Part shown: in pieces, positions 35,851 to 44,527 of the stretch
Layout of the letters: every line of letters starts with the position of its first letter
Position numbering within the stretch: the stretch's first letter is position 1
Source: Paraburkholderia acidisoli
GTDB taxonomy: Bacteria; Pseudomonadota; Gammaproteobacteria; Burkholderiales; Burkholderiaceae
Reading direction: 5' to 3'
Length of the DNA stretch: 64,000 nt
Assembly (NCBI RefSeq): GCF_009789675.1
Contig: NZ_CP046914.1
Location: forward strand, 1,736,001 to 1,800,000
The notes under the pieces: model-generated
What the model was told of the DNA's origin: nothing
Seen by the model: only the letters and a program-made list of their open reading frames with translations
Database searches by the model: none
Made by a program: the position numbers and the translations under genes

Positions 35851-36438
35851 TCAGAGGTCGAAGAACACCGTCTCGCGCGCGCCTTGCATGTGGATGTCGA
35901 ACGTGTAGATCACGTTGCCGTTGTTCTCGCTGCGGCGCGCGACGAGCGTCTCGCGGCGCTCGGCGGGCACGGCGGAAAACACCGGATCTTCGGCGTTCGC
36001 GGCGGCTTCGTCGTCGAAGTAAATGCGCGTGAACGTGTGCGTGAGCAGGCCGCGCATCAGCACGATCACGTTGATGTGCGGCGCCTCGCCGGCGTTCTCG
36101 CGGCCCGGCTTGACCGTGCGCACAACGAAGCGCTCATGCGGGTCCGTGCCGGTGCCCACGCGCGCGAAACCGCGAAAACCGCTTTGGGCGATCTCCTCGC
36201 GCGAGGCCGGGTAGCGGCCGTTGGCGTCGACTTGCGAGAACTCGAGCATCGCGTCGAACACCGGCTTGCCGTCGCCGTCGAACACGCGGCCCATCAGCGT
36301 GATGTGCTCGCCCGCGGCTTCCGGCTCGACCACGTCCGGCGTGAACAGGCTCTTGAAATCGAAGTTGTATTGCTGCGGGCAAAGACCGTAGGCGAAGTAC
36401 GGGCCGACGGTTTGCGAGGGCGTTTCCTTGAGTGCCAT
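35851..36438 (-). CDS. pcaG: protocatechuate 3,4-dioxygenase alpha subunit
   Basis: This encodes 195 residues matching PcaG: SQTVGPYFAYGL at the N terminus and GRYPASREE. As expected for the alpha subunit, the four iron ligands of the beta subunit are not conserved. With PcaH it forms the (alpha-beta)n enzyme that cleaves protocatechuate to beta-carboxy-cis,cis-muconate, the entry step of the beta-ketoadipate pathway for plant aromatics. It starts 3 bases after pcaH and is followed by a terminator. Confidence 0.94.
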   Translation of the reverse strand: MALKETPSQTVGPYFAYGLCPQQYNFDFKSLFTPDVVEPEAAGEHITLMGRVFDGDGKPVFDAMLEFSQVDANGRYPASREEIAQSGFRGFARVGTGTDPHERFVVRTVKPGRENAGEAPHINVIVLMRGLLTHTFTRIYFDDEAAANAEDPVFSAVPAERRETLVARRSENNGNVIYTFDIHMQGARETVFFDL

Positions 36439-36441
36439 GGC

Positions 36442-37146
36442 TCAACGCTCCGTGGGGGTCTGGTTCGGGCCGCGCAGCACGATGTCGAATTCGAATCCGA
36501 GTGCGTAGCTGTCTTCGGTGATGTCGAGCGAGAAGCGCGAGATCATGCGGTCGCGCGCGTGCTCGGGCGTGCCCTGGAAGATCGGGTCGAACGCGAGCAG
36601 CGGGTCGCCGGGGAAGTACATCTGCGTGACGAGGCGCGAGCCGAAATAATCGCCGAACAGCGAGAAGTGGATGTGATTCGGACGCCAGGCGTTCGGGTGA
36701 TTGCCCCATGGGTACGCGCCCGGCTTGATCGTCAGGAAACGATAGCGGCCTTCGTCGTCCGTGATCGTGCGGCCCGCGCCGAGGAAGTTCGGGTCGAGCG
36801 GCGCGTCGTGCTGGTCCACCTTGTGGACGTAGCGGCCGGCGGCGTTGGCCTGCCAGATTTCGACGAGCGTGTTGCGCACGGGCTTGCCGCCTTCGTCGAG
36901 CACGCGGCCCGTCACGATGATGCGTTCGCCGAGCGGTTCGCCGTTGACGGCCGCGTTGCGCGTGAGATCGTTGTCGAGCTTGCCGAGATCGTCGGTGCCG
37001 TAGACCGGCACGTGCTGGTTGCGCAGCTTTTCCTTGAGCGGAATGAGCGGCAGCGTGGGGCCGCGTTTGACCGACGACCGATACGGCGGATGCACGTACG
37101 CCGGATGCGAGTCGAAGTCGCGCGGCGACAGGATGGACTCGTCCAT
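36442..37146 (-). CDS. pcaH: protocatechuate 3,4-dioxygenase beta subunit
   Basis: This encodes 234 residues. The iron(III) ligands are visible: one tyrosine in GAYPWGNH, the second in the LVTQMYF region and the histidine pair in RPNHIHFSLFG. It is the catalytic subunit of an intradiol dioxygenase. Start ATG 37146 is preferred over a longer frame because the extension runs into the divergent promoter. It is transcribed divergently from pcaQ, with the operator region between them. Confidence 0.95.
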   Translation of the reverse strand: MDESILSPRDFDSHPAYVHPPYRSSVKRGPTLPLIPLKEKLRNQHVPVYGTDDLGKLDNDLTRNAAVNGEPLGERIIVTGRVLDEGGKPVRNTLVEIWQANAAGRYVHKVDQHDAPLDPNFLGAGRTITDDEGRYRFLTIKPGAYPWGNHPNAWRPNHIHFSLFGDYFGSRLVTQMYFPGDPLLAFDPIFQGTPEHARDRMISRFSLDITEDSYALGFEFDIVLRGPNQTPTER

Positions 37147-37239
37147 GGGGGTTGTCTCCTGATGATTGTGGGGGAAAGGCGCGGCGCGGAGCGTGAAGCC
37201 GACGCGAGCCGACGGAATCCACTTTATCCAATGCGAAAA

Positions 37240-37292
37240 GTTATGCAAAATGATGTTTTTTCGCATCTCGTATAACGAATCGTTATGCAAAA
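37240..37292. promoter_or_regulatory. PcaQ-type operator region
   Basis: A perfect inverted repeat ATAACG-AAT-CGTTAT lies at 37272-37286 and overlaps the pcaQ ATG. The 11-base sequence GTTATGCAAAA occurs twice (37240 and 37282), 42 bases or four helix turns apart. PcaQ regulators use ATAAC/GTTAT half-sites. Confidence 0.65.
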
Positions 37293-38307
37293 CCGGCTCG
37301 CCGACGGACGCGTCAAGTTCCGCCATCTGCAGTGTTTTCTGGCCGTCGCGCAACTCGGCAGCGTGCAGCAGGCCGCCGACAGTCTCGCGGTGACGCAGCC
37401 CGCCGTGTCGAAAACCATCGCCGAGCTGGAACAGGTGCTGGGCGTGCGGCTGTTCGAGCGCGGCCGCCACGGCGCCGTGCCCACGCGCGAAGGGCAGTTG
37501 TTCATGCCGCACGCGAGCGCATGCGTGAGCGCGTTGCGCCAGGGCGTGGCCTTGCTCGCGCGCGACGAGGGCGCCGTGACCGCGACGCTCGACGTGGGCG
37601 TGCTGCCCACGGTCGCGACCGCGTTATTGCCCGCCGCGCTGCGCCACTTCGCGCAGGAATGGCCGCGCGTGAGCGTGCGGCTCACGACGGCGGCCAATAT
37701 GGAATTGCTCGAACGCCTGAAGACGGGTGCGATCAGTTTCGCCGTGGGCCGGGTCGCGGATCCTGAGCGCATGGTGGGGCTGAGTTTCGAGCAGTTGTAC
37801 AACGAGCCGCTGGCCGTGGTCGTGCGTGCGGGGCATCCGCTCGCGCACGGCGCGGGCTTGCCGGCGCAGCTCGCGACCTATCCGCTCGTGCTGCCGCCGT
37901 TTGGCACGCTGATCCGCCAGGCCGCCGACAGTCTGCTGGCCGCGTGGGACGCGCCGCCGTTGTCGGGGTTCGTCGAGTTGCTGTCGGTTTCCGTGGGACG
38001 CGCGCTCGCGCTGGAAAACGACGCGGTGTGGTTCGTGCCCGCCGGCGCGGTCGAGTACGACCTGCGGCGCGGCACGCTGGTGCGCCTGCCCTTGCCGGCG
38101 GCGGGCGGCGAGGAGCCCGTCGGCCTGATCCAGCGCACCGACACGCAGCCCGCGCCCGCCGGACGCGCGTTGATCGAGGCGCTGCGGCGCGCGGCCCGCG
38201 AGCGCGACAGCGTGCCGGAAACTGCGGCGGGTTCGCGGTCGAAGCGGGGGCGCGGCGTGGGCGCGGGCGGTGCGAAGTCGACTGCCGCCGCCGGGAAAAA
38301 ACCTTGA
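37285..38307 (+). CDS. pcaQ: LysR-family regulator PcaQ
   Basis: This encodes 340 residues. The N-terminal winged helix (VKFRHLQCFLAVAQLGSVQQAA, cited in parts; AVTQPAVSKTIAELE) and the position divergent from pcaHG identify PcaQ. It should activate pcaHG when beta-carboxymuconate or a related intermediate is present. The C terminus has an unusual low-complexity tail of about 45 residues rich in Arg, Gly, Ala and Lys (RSKRGRGVGAGGAKS) that most relatives lack. The start codon lies inside an operator-like inverted repeat, suggesting autoregulation. Confidence 0.88.
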   Translation: MQNRLADGRVKFRHLQCFLAVAQLGSVQQAADSLAVTQPAVSKTIAELEQVLGVRLFERGRHGAVPTREGQLFMPHASACVSALRQGVALLARDEGAVTATLDVGVLPTVATALLPAALRHFAQEWPRVSVRLTTAANMELLERLKTGAISFAVGRVADPERMVGLSFEQLYNEPLAVVVRAGHPLAHGAGLPAQLATYPLVLPPFGTLIRQAADSLLAAWDAPPLSGFVELLSVSVGRALALENDAVWFVPAGAVEYDLRRGTLVRLPLPAAGGEEPVGLIQRTDTQPAPAGRALIEALRRAARERDSVPETAAGSRSKRGRGVGAGGAKSTAAAGKKP

Positions 38308-38444
38308 GTCAGGCGGGCGAGCGGAATGCGCTGGCCTGAATGAGCGGCCTGAAGTTGTCGGCGTAAAGCTGTCGACCGGAGTTTCCGACCGGAATTTTCG
38401 CTGACAACCCGGCGCGGGATGCGCCGCTTCGAAGCGCGCCGCGC

Positions 38445-39119
38445 TTATCCCGCCGGGAGTTTCGGCTTCGCGCCGCGCGGCGGTTTGGCCACGGCGGGGA
38501 CTTCCGCGCCGCCGTGATTGGGCAGCACGTTGCCGCCGGTGGCCATCCACAGCACTTCAGCGTCGGCTTCGCTCGTGGAAATGGCCGCGTGGCCCGTGCG
38601 GCTGTCGAAATAGAGGCTGTCGCCAGGCTCGAGATGCGTGGGCGCGTACAGCTCCGAATACAGGCACACGCTGCCGCTGATCACGTACAGGAACTCCTCG
38701 CCTTCGTGGCGCCCCCAGTCGTCGAACGCGTCGAGCGAATGCGCCGTGATGCGGATGCGAAACGGCAGCATGGCCTTGTGCGCGAGGTCGGTGGCGAGCA
38801 GTTCCATCTGGTAGCCGCGATACGCGTGGCGCTGGCCCGAACCGCTGCGCGTGAGCGCGCGCCGGCCGCCCGCATTGAGCTTGGGCGGCGTGCCGAACAA
38901 TTCCGCCAGATCGATGCGCAAACCGCCCACGATCTTCTGCAGCACGTCGAAGGTGGGCGACATCAAGCCGTTTTCGACCTTCGAGAGCGTGGAACGCGAC
39001 ACGCCGCACAGGCGGCTGGCCGTGTCGAGCGTCAGGTCCTGCGCGACGCGCGCGGCGCGGACACGGCGCCCGAGTTCGGCGGTCGCGGGGCTGGCGGAGG
39101 CGGAGAGCGTGGTGTCCAT
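38445..39119 (-). CDS. XRE-family regulator with C-terminal cupin domain
   Basis: This encodes 224 residues. A helix-turn-helix at about 18-60 (DTASRLCGVSRSTLSKVENG) is followed by a cupin at about 125-205 (GEEFLYVISGSVCLYSELY, LEPGDSLYFDSRTGHAA). Proteins of this design sense a small carboxylate or amine and control its metabolism. The target is probably not pcaHG, which already has PcaQ. The gene stands alone. A short glycine/alanine/proline tail ends the protein. Confidence 0.85.
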   Translation of the reverse strand: MDTTLSASASPATAELGRRVRAARVAQDLTLDTASRLCGVSRSTLSKVENGLMSPTFDVLQKIVGGLRIDLAELFGTPPKLNAGGRRALTRSGSGQRHAYRGYQMELLATDLAHKAMLPFRIRITAHSLDAFDDWGRHEGEEFLYVISGSVCLYSELYAPTHLEPGDSLYFDSRTGHAAISTSEADAEVLWMATGGNVLPNHGGAEVPAVAKPPRGAKPKLPAG

Positions 39120-39542
39120 GGGCAGCGTAGGAAAGCGGCAAAGGCGGGCAATAGCGGGAAACGGCGACGTGCAACGGCGACATGCAACTGGCGGCGGCCC
39201 CAGGCGAAATACGGCGAGGCAAGAACGCAGCTTGCATCGCCAATTTTGTTTCCGATCATATCAAAGCGTTGCGCTTACGAAACCCTGGCCGAAAGACGTA
39301 GTCGGCAACAGGAAACCCGATCGGACGTGCGTTTTTCGTCTGGCAGCTTGCTTGATGATAATCAAGCGATTAGATTTAAAGATATTTAAATTGCGATCGT
39401 GATCCCGCTTTGTTGGTTTTAGTTTCCCTTTGCGGATGAAATTTGAGTAGAGCCTCGATATGCGTCGGTGCGTCACGCCGCGCAGTGGCATTTGATATTT
39501 ATCATTGTTCTCGAATGATGTGGATCAAGCTGGGAGAACAAA
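39120..39542. other. AT-rich intergenic region
   Basis: No gene is supported. The right half is AT-rich and contains TTTAAA-GATA-TTTAAA near 39374 and two FNR-like sites (separate entry). Confidence 0.5.
39492..39528. promoter_or_regulatory. two FNR/ANR-like sites in tandem
   Basis: TTGATATTTATCAT (39492-39505) and ATGATGTGGATCAA (39515-39528) each match TTGAT-N4-ATCAA at nine of ten positions and lie 23 bases apart centre to centre. They are immediately before the gene at 39543, and the second would overlap the ribosome-site region. Confidence 0.45.
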
Positions 39543-39746
39543 ATGCATGACGAGCGACTTGAGTTGTTGTTGGCGATCTCTCGAACCACTCTCGACATCG
39601 GGAGTTTCGATTTGACGGGCAAAGCGGCCCTCGATCTCCACCTCGTGAGCGCCGACGAAGTCGGCCGCGCGCTGGAGTCGGCGTACGACGCGGGTCTGCA
39701 GGTCGGTCATCAAATGGGCCGCGCGGAGTGCGCCCACGACTGGTGA
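39543..39746 (+). CDS. small DUF6900-like protein
   Basis: This encodes 67 residues with no signal peptide. The pattern LLLAISRTTLDI...ALDLHLVSADEVGRALESAYDAGLQVG (quoted in parts) resembles the short DUF6900 domain. The function is unknown. GGGAG precedes the ATG. Two FNR-like sites upstream suggest oxygen-linked control. It is followed by a terminator, so it is a single-gene unit. Confidence 0.7.
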   Translation: MHDERLELLLAISRTTLDIGSFDLTGKAALDLHLVSADEVGRALESAYDAGLQVGHQMGRAECAHDW

Positions 39747-39766
39747 TTCCCTCGCGCCGATCAATC

Positions 39767-39796
39767 AGGGCGACTTCGATGGAAGCCGCCCTTTTT
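39767..39796 (+). terminator. rho-independent terminator
   Basis: AGGGCG-CTTC and GAAG-CGCCCT arms around GATG are followed by TTTTT. It lies 20 bases after the small gene. Confidence 0.85.
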
Positions 39797-39959
39797 ATTT
39801 GCGGGGATTAACACGATTTAAAACATCGGTTATTTTTCGAGTTCGTCCGATTTTCAAATCGGCCGGGTTTCGTTAAATGGCGATTTTGCATTGCTCGCGC
39901 GCAACCGGCGAGAGTGCGAGGATTCGGCTCCCTTCAATCAATCCTCCCGGGAGTCTTCC

Positions 39960-40091
39960 ATGAAAAATTGTCTGGCTATGCCAGCCGCGCCGGGCGTGGT
40001 CTTTGCTGCCATGACGTCGGCCCAGGCCGGCACGCACCACGAGTGCCACAAGGTTCTGAAACATCACCACGGGGTCCGGCACTGCCGGTAA
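39960..40091 (+). CDS. HHHH-motif secreted peptide
   Basis: This encodes 43 residues. A signal-like start (MKNCLAMPAA...SAQA) is followed by a 20-residue mature part rich in His and Cys (HHECHKVLKHHHGVRHCR), matching the short HHHH-motif proteins of Burkholderia. Metal binding in the periplasm is plausible. The GGGAG before the ATG supports this start. The signal is unusually rich in Pro and Met for the group. Confidence 0.65.
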   Translation: MKNCLAMPAAPGVVFAAMTSAQAGTHHECHKVLKHHHGVRHCR

Positions 40092-40173
40092 GATGCCGGC
40101 GCGGTGTCGCCTCAGTGCGCGGCGCCGCTCGCCGGGTTCGTCCGGCGATACGCGTGGGAAACGGGAAATCAAT

Positions 40174-40690
40174 ATGCTGAAACGATTGCTGGCCATCGCC
40201 GCGCTCGGCTCGATCGCGGGATGCGTGGTCGCTCCGGGACAAGGCGGGACTTACGGCGGCGGCTACTACAGCCAGGGCTATTACGATCAGGGCTACGAAG
40301 CGCCGGGTTACGCCGTGCAGCCCGCGTACGGTGCCTACGGCGCGCCGCCGCCGGCGTATGGTTACGCGCCCGCCTATGGCGTCATCGGGATTGGCGTGGG
40401 TGGCGGTCGCCGCGATCTGTCGCGCGACCGGCCGCCGCCCGGACGGTCGCTGGCAACGCGACGACGGCCGCGGTCGTCCGCCGCCGCAGGGCGGCTATGG
40501 CGGCAACGGCGGGCGCCCGCAGGCGGCGCAGCCGCCCGGGCCGGCCAACGGCGCACGCGATCCGAACTGGCACGGCGGCGGTAACGGTGGTGGCGGTGGT
40601 GGCGGCGGCGGTAATGCGCAAGGTCGGCCGGACAACGGCGGTCGCGGCTATAGCGTGCCGCGTCGGCAGGTCGACAGCAGCGTGCACTGA
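40174..40690 (+). pseudogene. frameshifted glycine/tyrosine-rich lipoprotein
   Basis: ATG 40174 opens a lipoprotein signal (MLKRLLAIAALGSIAGC), then a Tyr/Gly/Gln-rich section (YYSQGYYDQGYEAPGYA). Near 40420-40445, in a run of GCCGCCGCCCGGA, the sensible frame shifts by one. The other frame continues DGRWQRDDGRGRPPPQGGYG and a long Gly/Asn stretch to a stop at 40690. Both parts have the composition of one surface lipoprotein. Either the gene is inactivated or the run is mis-sequenced. Confidence 0.6.
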
Positions 40691-40844
40691 GGCCATGCGC
40701 GCCGGTCGCGCCCAATCCGCATCCGGTTATACGGCGATGGAGTGTCGAGCGCGACATTCCATCGTTTGCTTTTCACGCAATTACTTTGGATGCCTGATTA
40801 ATTCGATGACGTGAGGCGCCACGCCGTGCCGCTCGCGTTGTCGT

Positions 40845-41351
40845 TCAGACGAAGCGGCACAACGACCCGAAGGACCAGTCGTGCGGCACGCCATGTACGG
40901 CGAAAAACCATGCCGCGGCCCAGGACGCCGCCACGACGATCAGATCGCAACGTCCGCTGCGCCACCAGTTGAGCGAATGCCGTTGCAAGACCCACGGCAC
41001 GCCGAGCGGATTCGGCCAGTCGGCGAGCAGATGAATCACGCCGCCGCACGCGAAGCCGAACGCGGGCGCGGCAACGGGCAGATGTCCGAGCTGGTGATAC
41101 GACCACCAGAGCAGTGCGAGCCAGCCGATACCCCAATGCGTGAGCGTGCGATGCGTGATCCAGAGGCGCCGCTTCTTGCGCCACCATGCGACTTCGAGCC
41201 AGTCGGGCGCCGAGCCGCCGGCCACGCCCGCCACGAAGGCCAGCGCCGCGTAGACATGCCATGGGCCGTCGGCGCCTTGATGCGTGACGATCGCCGTGGC
41301 GATGACGCCGGCCGCCCAGCCGGTGGCGTGATGTGCGGTGCCTGAAGCCAT
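40845..41351 (-). CDS. membrane-bound metal-dependent hydrolase-like protein (YdjM/DUF457)
   Basis: This encodes 168 residues with about four membrane helices. The conserved His/Asp pattern of the YdjM group is present: TAHHATGWAAG, GGSAPDWLEV, THRTLTHWGIGW and GGVIHLLADWPNPLG. It is predicted as an inner-membrane hydrolase; the substrate is not known. Start ATG 41351 is chosen; a longer overlapping frame in another register is a shadow. Confidence 0.8.
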   Translation of the reverse strand: MASGTAHHATGWAAGVIATAIVTHQGADGPWHVYAALAFVAGVAGGSAPDWLEVAWWRKKRRLWITHRTLTHWGIGWLALLWWSYHQLGHLPVAAPAFGFACGGVIHLLADWPNPLGVPWVLQRHSLNWWRSGRCDLIVVAASWAAAWFFAVHGVPHDWSFGSLCRFV

Positions 41352-41508
41352 GAAGCGAGTGATGCGAAGACGAAGACAAAGGGGCGCAATCTTCGCAGAT
41401 GTGTCGCCTTTATGACAGGGGCGATGTGCGTTTATCTGAGCGTGCTACCTGTGCGGCTCGCGCGACGTGCCTGTGACAGCGCTTGCGTCGCGCCACGGCA
41501 CGTCGCGA

Positions 41509-41868
41509 TCAGGTCGTGCAACGCGCCACGGCGAAGCGCATTTCTTCTTCGGGCGGATCGCTCGACTCGGCCGTGCCGTGCACGACGCGAATGACCGAGC
41601 CGCTGCCGCTCGGCGTGAGCGTGACGAAGTACGACGCGTTCGAACTCGAACCCACGCTCATGCGCGTCGTGTTGCCGTCGCGCGCGGTACGCACACGCGA
41701 GAGCCGGTCTTCGAGACAGCTTGCCACCGACGAAGCCGTGCGTGCCGACGACGCGTAAATCATCGTCTCGCCATTCGATGCGGAAGGCGGCGACGATCCG
41801 CAAGCGGCAACGAGTGCGAGCGGCGCGAGGGAAGCGAAGGCGAGAAGACGTGACGAGAGCATTTTCAT
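41509..41868 (-). CDS. small lipoprotein of unknown function
   Basis: This encodes 119 residues. The lipoprotein signal ends LALVAACGSS, with lipid on the cysteine. The mature domain contains SVASCLEDRLSRVR and a beta-rich C terminus ending RFAVARCTT, giving one likely disulphide. The predicted location is the outer-membrane inner leaflet. It is not linked to a recognisable operon. Confidence 0.7.
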   Translation of the reverse strand: MKMLSSRLLAFASLAPLALVAACGSSPPSASNGETMIYASSARTASSVASCLEDRLSRVRTARDGNTTRMSVGSSSNASYFVTLTPSGSGSVIRVVHGTAESSDPPEEEMRFAVARCTT

Positions 41869-42002
41869 GAGCGGCGGAACGAGACCATCGAGAGAAAAAC
41901 GTGCCGACGAGTATACGCACGCTGTCAGCGCGCGCGTCGCCTGGAGACGTAAAAAGATGCAACAGGGCCGTGGCTCCCCGCGCGTTTCCCATCGGATAAA
42001 AA

Positions 42003-42042
42003 GAAAAAACGCAGGGGCGCTCGTGACGCCCCAGCGTTTTCT
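42003..42042. terminator. bidirectional hairpin between porin and lipoprotein genes
   Basis: AAACGC-GGGGCG pairs with CGCCCC-GCGTTT, with A and T tracts on both sides. It can end the porin message on the minus strand. Confidence 0.7.
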
Positions 42043-42143
42043 CGATTTCCCGATGGAAACTTCATCGGGAATGGCAGCGCTCCGGCGGTGCGGCGGATCG
42101 CGCCGCATTGCCAGCCCAAACGAACCGCGTTGAAAGCCGCCGG

Positions 42144-43307
42144 TTAGAAGCGGTGGCGCAGGCCCACGGTCGCGGCGATCTGGTTGTTCGACGATGAAGG
42201 CGAGAGCGTGTTGATCGCGGCCACGTTCGAGACGGCGGCGCCGTCGCTGCCATAGCCGAGGTTGCCCGTGGCGTGCTGGTAGACGCCGGCCACGTAGGCG
42301 TCGGTGCGCTTGCTCAGTGCGTAGTCGGTGCCGAGCACGACGGTGTGCCACTTCGGCGCGTTGTCGCCGTTGCCGGTGCCCGTCACGCTGCCGTCGGTGA
42401 ACGTGTACGAACCGATGAACGCCAGCGCGGGCGTGAGGTGATACGCGCCGTTCAGTTCATAGTTGTTCAGATGCAGATTGAGGCCCGCGAGTCCGGGCAG
42501 CGTGGTGCCGCCGCTCGAGAGGCTTTGCATGCCGTCGATCTGCGAATGCGTCCACACGAAACCCACTTGCGCCGGACCGTAGGTGTAGCTCACGCCCGCG
42601 CCGAACGAGCGTTGCAGACGCGCCGAGATGTTCTGGTCGCCGGATGCCGCGCTGTTCGACGCGCCGAGCCCGCCTGAGTTGTTCGCCTGCGAGTAGGCCG
42701 CGGCGAGACTGAGCGGGCCGTTGCCGTACGACGCGCCGAAGCTGTACGCGCGGCCGTTCGAGAAACCGTTGGCGTCGTTGCTGAATCCGTAGAGGCCGCC
42801 GAACCGGAAGCCCGAATAGTTCACGCTCGCATACTTGACCGCGTTCTTGACCGAGTACGTTTGCGCGAGGTTGTCGTTGTCGAACGGATGGCCCGCGAGG
42901 TTGTTGCCGAAGCCCGCGCCCGCTTCGGCGAGCGGCGAGAGGTAGTCGACCATCGAGTCGTACTGGCGGCCGAGCGTGAGCGTGCCGAACTGGTCGTTCT
43001 GCAAGCCGACGTACGCCTGGCGGTTGAAGCCGCTGTCACCGTTCTTGTAGCCGCCGTTGTTCAGGTTGAAACCGCTCTCCAGGGTGAAGATGGCGCGGGT
43101 GCCGCCGCCGAGGTCTTCGCTGCCGCGCAGGCCGAAGTAATCGTTCGAGAGCGCGCCGCTGCCTTGCGCCCACAAGCTGTGACCGCCCGCGTTGTTGGCG
43201 TAGACGAGGCCCGCGTCGAGCGAGCCGTAAAGCGTGACGCTGCTTTGGGCATGGGCGCCGGCGGCGAAGACACCGAGAACCGCGGCAAGGATCAGATTTT
43301 TGTTCAT
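42144..43307 (-). CDS. Gram-negative porin (Burkholderia OmpC-like)
   Basis: This encodes 387 residues. The signal peptide MNKNLILAAVLGVFAAGAHAQ is followed by SSVTLYGSLDAGLVY, the standard first strand of betaproteobacterial trimeric porins. GGGTRAIFTLESGF and the C-terminal IAATVGLRHRF with terminal phenylalanine confirm it. It allows diffusion of small solutes across the outer membrane. A 650-base AT-rich leader region upstream probably holds its promoter and regulatory sites. Confidence 0.95.
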   Translation of the reverse strand: MNKNLILAAVLGVFAAGAHAQSSVTLYGSLDAGLVYANNAGGHSLWAQGSGALSNDYFGLRGSEDLGGGTRAIFTLESGFNLNNGGYKNGDSGFNRQAYVGLQNDQFGTLTLGRQYDSMVDYLSPLAEAGAGFGNNLAGHPFDNDNLAQTYSVKNAVKYASVNYSGFRFGGLYGFSNDANGFSNGRAYSFGASYGNGPLSLAAAYSQANNSGGLGASNSAASGDQNISARLQRSFGAGVSYTYGPAQVGFVWTHSQIDGMQSLSSGGTTLPGLAGLNLHLNNYELNGAYHLTPALAFIGSYTFTDGSVTGTGNGDNAPKWHTVVLGTDYALSKRTDAYVAGVYQHATGNLGYGSDGAAVSNVAAINTLSPSSSNNQIAATVGLRHRF

Positions 43308-43966
43308 GTTTTAACTCCGGACAGTACTGGGAATCACGGCCGGTTAATGAGGTGCCGGCTCGTGGTGCAACGATTCGGAGCGGAGTGTAGGCCTCGGGTG
43401 TCATTTATTCGTGCCGATAAACGCAATAATCTGACGGCCGAATTTCGCTATCGGCATTAATTTATCTAAGTCGCTGCAAATAAAGCGATTTTTAAAACGA
43501 TTAAGAGGTGTGGCAAAGTGTGACAGGGCCGCAATATGTTGCTCGATCGCGACGCTGCGGCAAAGCCCCGCAGGGCTTGGTCAAGCGCCGGATTTTGTGA
43601 TATTTCAAGCGTTTTTCGCGTCGATTCCGGAAAGGTACTGTTCCAGTTTATGGTTTGAAACGGGAGGCCGGCTGGCGTTAAAATTCATTCAGCCCTTGAC
43701 CAAGGGTGGTCTTTTTCATCTGTTTTCACGCGGCTTTCGGGCCGCGTTTTTTTTGCCATCGAAAAATATCGACAAGATAATCGATCGGGGCGAAAAACTC
43801 TGTTCCAGAATTCGCAAGGATAAAATCGCCGGTGGTTTTGAATCCGGCGGCGCCACGCGTTCGGCGCAAAGAAAGCGTCGAGACGGCGGGCCGCGCGCGC
43901 CGGGGCGGGTAAAATGCCGGGTTCGCTCGCCGCAAGGCGAACCTGCAGAACCCGATGGAACCCGCC
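43308..43966. other. 659-base intergenic region with porin promoter and orphan terminator
   Basis: No protein gene is supported. The left part is AT-rich and belongs to the porin promoter; the right part contains an orphan terminator at 43728-43755 on the plus strand, which may end a small RNA. Confidence 0.5.
43728..43755 (+). terminator. orphan rho-independent terminator, possible sRNA end
   Basis: ACGCGG and CCGCGT form the stem, followed by eight T. No plus-strand gene lies upstream for over 1.5 kb, and the porin reads the opposite way. Confidence 0.75.
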
Positions 43967-44494
43967 ATGACCGATTCTTCGCCCGCCCTCGACCACGATC
44001 CCGACCACGACGCCAGCGCCGCTTCGTCCGGCGACGAGGTCATTCAGGAGCCGCGTCTGTGGCACAAGGACGGCTGGACCGCGCGCGTCATCAAGAATGA
44101 AGACGACGACGGCTGGGCCGTCGAGATGATCAAGGACGGCGAGCCGGAACCCGCGCTGGTCGGGCCGTGGACCATGGGCCGCGACAAGAAGAACCCCAAG
44201 CCGCTCGACACGAACGCGTTCAACACGCTCGTGAAAACCGCCTCGGAAGTGCTGCGCCGTCACGAGCAGCAACTGCACGCGCTGCTGCACAAGCGCCTGA
44301 GTCTCGAAACCGCGGAAGGCGACGTGGAAGTGACGCTCGACATCGTCCCCGACGAATACGAGCCGTTCGCGCTGCTGAGCGCGCTCGACGCGTATGGGGA
44401 GCAGATCGCGCAGGTGCGCGTCGCGCCCAACTTCAAGCTGACGAAGGCGCGCGCGCAGTCGTGGGCCGAGGGTGGTTTCGGGCGGATCGAATAA
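43967..44494 (+). CDS. conserved hypothetical protein
   Basis: This encodes 175 residues, acidic and soluble. The middle (LWHKDGWTARVIKNEDDDGWAVEM and GPWTMGRDKKNPKPLD, quoted in parts) looks like a small globular domain conserved in Burkholderia. No catalytic motif is recognised. ATG 43967 is chosen over 43955 because GGAAC lies eight bases before it. It is a single gene, convergent with the next. Confidence 0.65.
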   Translation: MTDSSPALDHDPDHDASAASSGDEVIQEPRLWHKDGWTARVIKNEDDDGWAVEMIKDGEPEPALVGPWTMGRDKKNPKPLDTNAFNTLVKTASEVLRRHEQQLHALLHKRLSLETAEGDVEVTLDIVPDEYEPFALLSALDAYGEQIAQVRVAPNFKLTKARAQSWAEGGFGRIE

Positions 44495-44527
44495 CCCACG
44501 GCGCGCGCGTTCGCGCCGCCGTGCCGC

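Noticed and set aside
40798..41379. Longer minus-strand frame overlapping the DUF457-like gene
   Set aside because: It is in another register with Arg/His-rich shadow composition; the membrane-protein frame carries the conserved motifs.
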